Assembly (NCBI RefSeq): GCF_002954775.1
Contig: NZ_PJME01000021.1
Span: 62,001 to 126,000, forward strand
Source of the DNA: Streptomyces geranii
Lineage (GTDB): Bacteria > Actinomycetota > Actinomycetes > Streptomycetales > Streptomycetaceae
Direction: 5' to 3'
Length of the DNA stretch: 64,000 nt
Positions within the stretch are counted from its first letter, which is position 1. Each line of letters opens with the position of its first letter. This document shows positions 57,925-64,000 of this stretch, piece after piece. The notes under the pieces were generated by a model. That model saw only the letters and a program-made list of their open reading frames with translations, did no database searches and had not been told where the DNA came from. Both the position numbers and the translations under genes were made by a program.

Positions 57925-59193
57925 TCACTTGCGGCCCGGGGTCCAGTTCATGCCCCAGTTGTAGGCCTGGTCTACGGTGCGCTGCGGGCTCACCCCGCGC
58001 GCGGGGACGAGATAGCGGGCCTCGCGCTGGACGATCAGGTCGCCGCCGTTGTTGGTGATCAGGGCGAGCGCGCACACCGTGGAGGGCACCGTGCACTCGT
58101 CGAGCGAGAAGTCGACCGGCGCCCCGTTCGCCGGGGTCAGGGTGACCGTGGCGTGCAGGTCGGCGAAGGAACGGGCGCCCGCGTAGATGGTCACGAAGAT
58201 GAGGATGCGCCGGAAGGCCTGCTTGTGGTCCAGGTTGACGGTGAGGTTCTCACCACTGGACAGGGCCCCGGTGCGGTCGTCGCCGTCGAGGTGGATGAAC
58301 GGCGGCTGGTGCAGCGCCCCGAAGGCGTTGCCGAGGGACTGCACGACGCCCTTGCTGCCGTCGGAGAGTTCGAAGAGGGCGCACAGGTCGAGGTCGAGGT
58401 CGGAGTGCTGGGCGACGGCCCGGCCGAGTTTGCTGGCCCACCCCGAGAACTGCTTGTGCACCTGCCAGTTGAGGTTGACGCGCAGGGCGCCCGAGGTGCC
58501 GCCCTGCTTGGTGAGCGAGACGGACGGCGCTTCCTTGGTGAGCGTCACCTTGGTAAGCCGTACCGGCGTGGCGGAAGGCGCCGGCGGGGGCGGGGTCACC
58601 GGAGGCGCGACGGGCGGAGCGGGCGGCGGGGTGGTTCGTGGGGCGGGCCGCGCGGCGGGCGCCTGCTGGGGCTCGTCCACCGTGATGCCGAAGTCCGTGG
58701 CCAGACCGGCCAGGCCGCTGCTGTAGCCCTGCCCGACCGCGCGGAACTTCCAGGCGCCCTGTCTGCGGTAGAACTCGCCGAGCACGAAGGCGGTTTCGAC
58801 ACTGGCGCCCGCGTTGTCGAAGCGGGCCACCACCGTCCCCCGGGCCGCGTCCCGGACCTCGATGTAGAGGTCGGGGACCTGTCCGAACGTGCCGCCGTCG
58901 GCGGAGGCAACGAGGACCACGGTCTCGACGGCGGGCTCCACGCGCGCGAGGTCGACGAGCAGGGTGTCGGTCACCCGGCCGCCGGCGTCCCGCTTGCCCT
59001 CGTGCCGTACCGCCTCGGAGGAGTGCACGGGCTGGTTGTAGAAGACGAAGTCGCCGTCGGAGCGCACCCTGCCGGCCACCAGCAGCAGCGCGGAGGCGTC
59101 CGCGTCCGGGACACCCGGCCCGGAGCGCCACCCCAGCTCCACACGGAGCTGTGCCGTGGGCACCGGGGTGTTCGATCCCTTGGACATTGACAT
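57925..59193 (-). CDS. Tandem TerD-domain protein
   Basis: A 422-residue protein with two TerD domains joined by a Pro/Ala-rich linker (about 175-205). The first domain has ALLLVAGRVRSDGDFVFYNQP and GEFYRRQGAWKFRAVGQG. The second has DLDLCALFELSDGSKGVVQSLG, HLDGDDRTG and IFVTIYAGARSFADL. TerD domains bind calcium through acidic loops (DLDLD, DGDDRTG) and occur in tellurite-resistance and stress systems; Streptomyces uses several. I chose ATG 59193, with GGGGG about 5 bases upstream; ATGs at 59205 and 59187 are alternatives. No other ter gene is adjacent. Confidence 0.88.
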   Translation of the reverse strand: MSMSKGSNTPVPTAQLRVELGWRSGPGVPDADASALLLVAGRVRSDGDFVFYNQPVHSSEAVRHEGKRDAGGRVTDTLLVDLARVEPAVETVVLVASADGGTFGQVPDLYIEVRDAARGTVVARFDNAGASVETAFVLGEFYRRQGAWKFRAVGQGYSSGLAGLATDFGITVDEPQQAPAARPAPRTTPPPAPPVAPPVTPPPPAPSATPVRLTKVTLTKEAPSVSLTKQGGTSGALRVNLNWQVHKQFSGWASKLGRAVAQHSDLDLDLCALFELSDGSKGVVQSLGNAFGALHQPPFIHLDGDDRTGALSSGENLTVNLDHKQAFRRILIFVTIYAGARSFADLHATVTLTPANGAPVDFSLDECTVPSTVCALALITNNGGDLIVQREARYLVPARGVSPQRTVDQAYNWGMNWTPGRK

Positions 59194-59484
59194 GGCTGCC
59201 CCCATCTCTGATCGCCTCGCGGCCCAACCTATTCTCCCGGGCCCGTGAACTCCTGTCGGACACCTCCACGGGACCGCCCGGACGCCCCTGTCGAACAGGG
59301 GAAGAACGCGGGGCGACCCGTCGGTAACCCGCCCGGAACCTGGCCTTTACGCAATCTCAGCACAACTCGATGCCCCTTTTTGACAAGTTCGCTCGCATTG
59401 GGGGTCCCACGGCACTGCCGACACGGAAATCAACCCTCTTATCGGTCTCCCCAACCAGCTCATCGTGGGCTTAACTTGTGTGCC
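59194..59484. promoter_or_regulatory. Divergent intergenic region, TerD and DUF6643-like genes
   Basis: About 290 bases without a gene. TTGACA at 59380-59385 could be a -35 for the rightward gene, but no matching -10 follows at normal spacing. GGAAAT near 59428 followed by GTCTCC is loosely like an ECF-sigma promoter. I call nothing firm here. Confidence 0.3.
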
Positions 59485-59931
59485 ATGACCTCCCCCCGCT
59501 CCACCTACGGCGGCGGCTACTACTCCGCCTTCCCGGACACCCCGATCTACGACTCGCTCGTCGCCGAGCGGGGGACTCCGCAGATCGCCCCGATCCGGGT
59601 CCCCGCCGCGTACGACACGGGCAGCAGCTTCAACCTGCCCGCCCTGCCGTCGGCGCTCCCCGCGCTCCCGGCCGGCCCGTCCCAGCAGAACCCGTCCTAC
59701 GGCGGCGGCTACCCGCAGGCGCAGCAGCCCTCGCCGCTGCAGCAGGCGCCGGCCGCGTACATCCCGCAGCAGGCGCCGCCGCGCGGCTACCCCGCGGGTG
59801 CGGGCCAGCCGATGCAGCAGCAGCGTCCGGCGGCGGCCTCCGGCTACGAGGCGATGCGCCCGGCGGCGCCCCGTCCCACCCCCGCGCCGTACCAGGAGCC
59901 GTACAACAACCAGCAGTACCGCGGGTACTGA
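59485..59931 (+). CDS. Gln/Pro/Tyr-rich DUF6643-like protein
   Basis: A 148-residue protein. A conserved front part SPRSTYGGGYYSAFPDTPIYDSLVAERGTPQIAPIRVPAAYD (loop-separated) is followed by a disordered stretch rich in Gln, Pro, Ala and Tyr, ending YNNQQYRGY. I recognise the front as a streptomycete-specific family (DUF6643, from memory). No TM or signal. ATG 59485 is the first codon giving the family start. Function unknown; the low-complexity tail could support self-association. Confidence 0.75.
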   Translation: MTSPRSTYGGGYYSAFPDTPIYDSLVAERGTPQIAPIRVPAAYDTGSSFNLPALPSALPALPAGPSQQNPSYGGGYPQAQQPSPLQQAPAAYIPQQAPPRGYPAGAGQPMQQQRPAAASGYEAMRPAAPRPTPAPYQEPYNNQQYRGY

Positions 59932-59974
59932 TTCCGGCCCCCGGAGGGTCCGTGCCTGCTGGCACGATGGCGGC

Positions 59975-60799
59975 ATGGGGAACGCGGAGCTGCATTCGAT
60001 TCACGTCCATCCGGTCAAGGCGTTCCGGGGCCAGTCGCCCCGGCAGGCCTCGGTGGAGCCCTGGGGGCTGGCCGGAGACCGACGCTGGGTCCTGATTGAC
60101 GCCGGGGGAAAGGTCGTCACACAGCGCCAGCAACCGCGCCTCGCGCAGGCCGCCGCCGAGTTGCTGCCCGGCGGCGGGATCCGGCTGTCCGCGCCCGGCC
60201 GCGCGCCCCTGACCGTGCCCGTCCCGGAGGTGACGGGCACGACGACGGTGGACATCTTCGGCACCAAGGTGGAGGCGGTGCTCGCGGACGAGGACGCGCG
60301 GGCCTGGTGCAGCGCCTATCTGGGCGAGGACGTACGTCTGCTGCACATGGACGACCCGGCCACGCGCCGCGCGGTCGACCCCCTGTTCGCGCGGCCCGGC
60401 GAGACCGTGAGCTTCGCCGACGGCTACCCCCTGCTGCTCGCCTCGCTCGCGTCGCTGGACGCCCTCAACGCCCTCATCGCGCAGGGGGAGCACGCGCAGG
60501 AGGGTCCGCTGCCCATGAACCGCTTCCGGCCCAACGTGGTGGTGTCGGGGACCGCCGCCTGGGCCGAGGACGACTGGTCCCGGATCGCCGTCGGCGAGGT
60601 GACCCTCCGGGTCGCCAAGATGTGCGGACGGTGCGTGGTGACCACCACCGACCAGGAGACCTCCGTACGCGGCCGGGAACCGCTGCGCACCCTCGGCCGC
60701 CATCGCCGCTTCGGCAACCAGCTGGTCTTCGGGCAGAACCTGGTTCCGGAGACTCCCGGCACGATCCGGGTGGGCGATCCGGTCAGGATCCTCGAATAG
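59975..60799 (+). CDS. MOSC-domain protein (mARC/YcbX-like)
   Basis: A 274-residue molybdenum-cofactor sulfurase C-terminal-type protein. The N-terminal beta-barrel LHSIHVHPVKAFRGQSPRQA with GLAGDRRWVLID is followed by the MOSC domain, with PNVVVSG and the Mo-ligand Cys region AKMCGRCVVTTTDQET (C217/C220). Enzymes of this type reduce N-hydroxylated compounds using Moco. ATG 59975. A hairpin terminator follows at 60813-60847. Confidence 0.87.
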   Translation: MGNAELHSIHVHPVKAFRGQSPRQASVEPWGLAGDRRWVLIDAGGKVVTQRQQPRLAQAAAELLPGGGIRLSAPGRAPLTVPVPEVTGTTTVDIFGTKVEAVLADEDARAWCSAYLGEDVRLLHMDDPATRRAVDPLFARPGETVSFADGYPLLLASLASLDALNALIAQGEHAQEGPLPMNRFRPNVVVSGTAAWAEDDWSRIAVGEVTLRVAKMCGRCVVTTTDQETSVRGREPLRTLGRHRRFGNQLVFGQNLVPETPGTIRVGDPVRILE

Positions 60800-60812
60800 C
60801 CCGAATAGCCCG

Positions 60813-60847
60813 AACGGCCGGGAACACCGGCACGGGGTCCGGCCGTT
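60813..60847 (+). terminator. Hairpin terminator of the MOSC gene
   Basis: AACGGCCGG pairs with CCGGCCGTT over 9 bp, with a 17-base loop, followed by GGCTTTTG. It is preceded by short CCCGAATAG direct repeats that contain the stop codon. Confidence 0.65.
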
Positions 60848-60976
60848 GGCTTTTGTGAGAAGTTCATGAGACGGCCGGTGAGAGCCGGTGAGAGGTGATT
60901 TCGATCTCTCTTCGACCGGCTTTGTGCGTGAACTGCTCCGAGCGGGGTTATCACGGAGCGGGAAGGGGGTTCGGCT

Positions 60977-61582
60977 GTGCGGGCGATCGGTGGACTCTGG
61001 CGTTGGCGGCACAATCCGCTGCGCCGCGCGACCGACCTGGCCGAGGCCTGGGTGGCACTGGCGGCGCTGCTGCTGATCGTGCTGGCAGCCCCCCTGATCG
61101 GCCTCCTGATCGGCGGTGTCGCCCAGGACGCGCTGCAACAGGCCGTACGGGACCAGCGTGAGGCCCGCCATCTCGTGACGGCCACCGTGGTCAAGAAGCT
61201 CGCCCGTTCCCCGCTGGAGCCCGACCCCGAGACATCCACCGCGCGGGAGGCGCGCAGCCGCGTGGAGGCCGACTGGACGGGGCCCGACGGCACCGCGCAG
61301 CACGGCAAGGTCATGGCGGCCCTCAAGTCCCCGCATCCGGGCGACCACTTCACGCTGTGGACGGACGAACAGGGGCGAATAACCGCCCGCCCACTGGACA
61401 ACGCCACCGCGACGACGCACGCGGTCCTCGCCGGCTTCGGCGCGACCCTGCTGGCGGGCGGGTTCGTCGAGGGCGGCCGGCGGCTGATCGTCTGGCGCAT
61501 GGTCCGTCGCCGGTACGCCCGTTGGGACCAGGCGTGGGACCGGGCCGGACCCGACTGGGGCCGGACCGGTACCGGCAGTTGA
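60977..61582 (+). CDS. Rv1733c-family membrane protein
   Basis: A 201-residue protein with two TM helices (about 24-50 and 144-165) and an extracytoplasmic loop between them. The basic N-terminus GLWRWRHNPLRRATDLAEAWVAL and the loop ending in GDHFTLWTDEQGRIT are typical of this actinobacterial family, in which no biochemical function is established. GTG 60977 follows AAGGGGG at good spacing. Monocistronic. Confidence 0.82.
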   Translation: MRAIGGLWRWRHNPLRRATDLAEAWVALAALLLIVLAAPLIGLLIGGVAQDALQQAVRDQREARHLVTATVVKKLARSPLEPDPETSTAREARSRVEADWTGPDGTAQHGKVMAALKSPHPGDHFTLWTDEQGRITARPLDNATATTHAVLAGFGATLLAGGFVEGGRRLIVWRMVRRRYARWDQAWDRAGPDWGRTGTGS

Positions 61583-61699
61583 CGGCCTTGCGGCTCTGGT
61601 CAACCCACCGTGCCCGCGCACGCTACGGTGGACCGGCCGACATCGTTCGGCACCTTCCGCGACATCCCGCGTTCCACGAGGTGGGGGCACAGCAGCGCC

Positions 61700-64000
61700 A
61701 TGGCACAGGGCACGGTCCAGGTGACGCACACCGGTACATCGAGGTGGCGGCGCCGCACGGGTGAGTACGCGTCGCTCGCCGCAGCCCTGGAGGCCGCGGC
61801 GGACGGCGACGTCCTCACCGTCGCCCCCGGCACCTATCGGGAGAACCTCGTCGTCCAGCGGGCGGTGACGCTGCGCGGCCCCGAGGGCTCCCCCGGCTCC
61901 GTGCGCATCGCGCCGGTGGACGGCGTGCCGCTCACGGTGCGCGCCTCGGCGGTGGTCCAGGACCTGCATGTGGAGGGCCAGGACTCGACCGCGCCCGCGC
62001 TGCTCGTCGAGGAGGGCACGCCGGAGCTGCTGGACATGCGGATCGTCACGCGGTCCGCCGCCGGTATCGAGGTGCGCGGCGGCGCGCGTCCGACGGTGCG
62101 GCGCTGCACGGTCGACAACCCGGCGGGCGCCGGGATCGCCGTACTGGACGGCGCGGGCGGGGTGTTCGAGGAGTGCGAGGTCGTCGCGGCCGGGCAGGCG
62201 GGCGTGACCGTGCGCGACGGCGGGCATCCGCGCCTTGAGCGCTGCCGGGTGCACCACGCCTCGGGCGTCGGGCTGTCGGTCTCGGGCGAGAACTCGGCGC
62301 TGGAGGCGGTCGGTTGTGAGGTGTACGAGGTCAAGGGCAGCGGTGTCCAGGTCACCGGCCGGGCCTCGGCCTTCCTGACCGACTGCGATGTGCACCGGAC
62401 GTCCGGGGACGGCGTGACACTCGACACCGATGCCGTGCTGACGCTGGCCGACTGCCGCATCCACGACATCCCGGAGAACGCGATCGATCTGCGGTCGCGC
62501 TCGGTCCTCACCCTGACCCGGACGACGGTGCGTCAGTTCGGGCGCAACGGCCTGTCGGTGTGGGACCCGGGCACGCGCGTGGACGCCAACCAGTGCGAGA
62601 TCTTCGACAGCACCGGCGACTACCCGGCGGTGTGGATCAGCGACGGCGCCACGGCGGTCCTGGAGTCCTGCCGGGTGCACGACGTGCCGGACGCGCTGTT
62701 CGTCCTCGACCGGGGCTCCCGCGCGGACGTCGTCGACAGCGACCTCACCCAGGTCCGCAACACGGCCGTGTCGGTCAGCGACGGCGCGACCGCGCAGCTC
62801 GACGACTGCCGGATCAAGGACGCGGCGACGGGCGCCTGGTTCCGCGACCACGGCAGCGGCGGCACGCTCAACGGCTGCACGGTGGTCGGTACACAGACCG
62901 GCGTGATCGTCACCAAGGGCGCGGACCCCACCGTCGAGCGCTGCACGGTCGACTCCCCCGCCGAGGCGGGCTTCTACGTGTCGGCGGGCGGCCGGGGCAG
63001 CTTCCTGAACTGCCGGGTGACGGGCAGCGAGGGGTACGGCTTCCATGTCATAGACGGCTGCCGTACGACACTGACGAAGTGCCGTACGGAGCGGTGCGCG
63101 CGCGGTGGCTACGAGTTCGCGGAGGGCGGGCCCGGCACGGTCCCCGGTGGCGGACCGGTCGTCGAGGACTGCACCAGCGACGAGAGTGCGGCCCTGCGGG
63201 CGCCCTCGGTGCCGGAGACGGCCGTACAGACCATCACGCATTCGCCGGGGCTGTTGGGCTCGATCCCGGGCCAGCGTGCCACCGAGCCGGAGCAGGCGGT
63301 CGCCGCCCCGGAGCCGGAGAAGGCCGCGCGGTCCTCGGTGGACGTGCTGGGCGAACTCGACGCGCTGGTGGGCCTGGACAGCGTCAAGCGCGAGGTGCGG
63401 GCCCTCACCGACATGATCGAGGTCGGCCGGCGCCGCCAGCTGGCCGGGCTCAAGGCGGCCTCCGCCCGCCGCCATCTGGTCTTCACCGGCTCCCCCGGTA
63501 CGGGCAAGACGACGGTCGCCCGGCTCTACGGCGAGATCCTGGCCGCGCTCGGTGTCCTGGAGAAGGGGCATCTCGTCGAGGTGTCCCGCGTGGACCTGGT
63601 CGGCGAGCACATCGGTTCGACGGCAATCCGCACCCAGGAGGCCTTCGACCGCGCGCGTGGCGGTGTCCTGTTCATCGACGAGGCGTACGCGCTGTCCCCG
63701 GAGGACTCCGGCCGTGACTTCGGCAAGGAGGCCATCGACACGCTGGTGAAGCTGATGGAGGACCACCGGGAGGCGGTCGTCGTGATCGTCGCGGGCTACA
63801 CGGCCGAGATGGAGCGCTTCCTGTCGGTCAACCCCGGTGTGGCGTCCCGTTTCTCACGGACCATCACCTTCGGTGACTACGGCCCCGAGGAGCTGCTGCG
63901 GATCGTGGAGCAGCAGGCGGAGGAGCACGAGTACCGGCTGGCGCCCGGCTCCCCCGACTCCCTGCTGAAGTACTTCACCGAGATCCCCAAGGGCGCGACG
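61700..64000 (+). CDS. Right-handed beta-helix protein fused to a CbbX/EccA-like AAA ATPase (3' end outside window)
   Basis: 767 codons are visible and the frame is open at the right edge. Residues about 20-490 are a long right-handed parallel beta-helix of repeats like CRVHDVPDALFVLDRGSRADVVDSDL and CTVVGTQTGVIVTKGADPTVERC (pectate-lyase/NosD-like, no catalytic residues evident). A short linker leads to the AAA domain: ELDALVGLDSVKREVRAL, Walker A GSPGTGKT at 597-604, Walker B VLFIDEAYAL with D660/E661, and VVIVAGYTAEMERFL with an Arg-finger region FSRTITF. The ATPase half resembles CbbX and ESX EccA. ATG 61700 has GAGGTGGGGG upstream. Role unknown. Confidence 0.88.
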   Translation, partial: MAQGTVQVTHTGTSRWRRRTGEYASLAAALEAAADGDVLTVAPGTYRENLVVQRAVTLRGPEGSPGSVRIAPVDGVPLTVRASAVVQDLHVEGQDSTAPALLVEEGTPELLDMRIVTRSAAGIEVRGGARPTVRRCTVDNPAGAGIAVLDGAGGVFEECEVVAAGQAGVTVRDGGHPRLERCRVHHASGVGLSVSGENSALEAVGCEVYEVKGSGVQVTGRASAFLTDCDVHRTSGDGVTLDTDAVLTLADCRIHDIPENAIDLRSRSVLTLTRTTVRQFGRNGLSVWDPGTRVDANQCEIFDSTGDYPAVWISDGATAVLESCRVHDVPDALFVLDRGSRADVVDSDLTQVRNTAVSVSDGATAQLDDCRIKDAATGAWFRDHGSGGTLNGCTVVGTQTGVIVTKGADPTVERCTVDSPAEAGFYVSAGGRGSFLNCRVTGSEGYGFHVIDGCRTTLTKCRTERCARGGYEFAEGGPGTVPGGGPVVEDCTSDESAALRAPSVPETAVQTITHSPGLLGSIPGQRATEPEQAVAAPEPEKAARSSVDVLGELDALVGLDSVKREVRALTDMIEVGRRRQLAGLKAASARRHLVFTGSPGTGKTTVARLYGEILAALGVLEKGHLVEVSRVDLVGEHIGSTAIRTQEAFDRARGGVLFIDEAYALSPEDSGRDFGKEAIDTLVKLMEDHREAVVVIVAGYTAEMERFLSVNPGVASRFSRTITFGDYGPEELLRIVEQQAEEHEYRLAPGSPDSLLKYFTEIPKGAT

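Noticed and set aside
59380..59450. Sigma-70-like or ECF promoter ahead of the DUF6643-like gene
   Set aside because: TTGACA has no -10 at a reasonable distance, and the GGAAAT...GTCTCC pair deviates from ECF consensus. Too weak to call beyond the intergenic note.
59630..63766. A 1378-residue open frame on the minus strand
   Set aside because: It is the antisense shadow of the DUF6643-like, MOSC, Rv1733c and beta-helix/AAA genes. Its translation is low-complexity Arg/Gly/Ala/Val with no domain, and the plus-strand genes have recognised families and ribosome-binding sites.
61700..64000. Calling the AAA protein EccA of a type VII secretion system
   Set aside because: The ATPase half resembles EccA/CbbX, but EccA has an N-terminal TPR domain, not a beta-helix, and no esx/ecc gene is visible in the window.
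1..64000. Mobile elements, tRNA genes, CRISPR arrays, prophage or a biosynthetic core enzyme (PKS/NRPS/terpene cyclase)
   Set aside because: None found on either strand: no transposase, integrase, cloverleaf, spaced direct-repeat array or megasynthase domain.

Overview
The window reads as a Streptomyces chromosome segment. Base composition is very GC-rich, many genes start with GTG, and same-strand neighbours repeatedly overlap by 4 bases (ATGA or GTGA). Several families are streptomycete-typical, such as the beta-helix/AAA fusion, the Rv1733c-type membrane protein and HpnB. The known streptomycete GC-rich intergenic hairpin repeat occurs six times. Reading the called genes I found a single TTA codon, in the regulator at 50569-51744, as expected where TTA is reserved for bldA-dependent genes. 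I saw no tRNA, rRNA, CRISPR array, insertion sequence, integrase or plasmid/phage gene.

Layout, left to right. (1) 1-12033 is a catabolic cluster: two fumarylacetoacetate-hydrolase-family enzymes, two VOC proteins, an ABM monooxygenase, a FAD hydroxylase, an ACMSD-type amidohydrolase, a cyclase-family hydrolase, a bicovalent-FAD oxidase, a LysR regulator, two SDRs and a DHA2-type MFS exporter. It looks like an aromatic hydroxylation, ring-cleavage and hydrolysis pathway whose substrate I cannot name. (2) 12450-17493 holds a short Rho paralogue behind a C-rich leader, a D,D-carboxypeptidase and two membrane mannosyltransferases. (3) 17715-23689 is an asparagine/glutamine catabolism block: FadR-type regulator, asparagine permease and Rhizobium-type asparaginase (translationally coupled), then aspartase and glutaminase. 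(4) 23827-26480 has a GNAT enzyme, UppP, a CrcB pair and an ArsR-like regulator.

(5) 26679-34856 is a galactan-utilisation locus resembling Bacillus gan: secreted GH53 endo-galactanase and GH42 beta-galactosidase on one strand, and a divergent sugar ABC importer plus LacI regulator on the other, with a clear promoter/operator between. (6) 34887-45502 contains a MarR regulator, then a LysR regulator divergent from a long organosulfur-assimilation operon. That operon begins with a 28-codon, cysteine-containing leader peptide and continues with an alpha/beta-hydrolase, a double rhodanese, SsuC-SsuB-SsuA, a SsuD-like LLM monooxygenase, a second SsuA-like lipoprotein, a DszC/SfnB-like acyl-CoA-dehydrogenase-fold enzyme and a GlcD-like FAD oxidoreductase. 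(7) 45515-51744 has an SseB-like protein, a large secreted multidomain alpha-amylase with a palindromic control region, an alpha-L-fucosidase and the TTA-containing PucR-type regulator. (8) 51813-64000 is mostly conserved streptomycete genes: Nudix hydrolase, Lnt, an O-antigen-ligase-like membrane protein, a PH-domain membrane protein, an Asp/Glu racemase, HpnB, a tandem TerD protein, a DUF6643-like protein, a MOSC protein, an Rv1733c-type protein, and a beta-helix protein fused to an AAA ATPase that runs off the right edge.

The parts most worth following up are the cysteine-leader organosulfur operon with its unusual gene set, the Rho paralogue with a rut-like leader, the unassigned aromatic-type cluster including an SDR whose catalytic Tyr position is His, the phased 11-base repeats and LacI operator of the galactan locus, and the beta-helix/AAA fusion.
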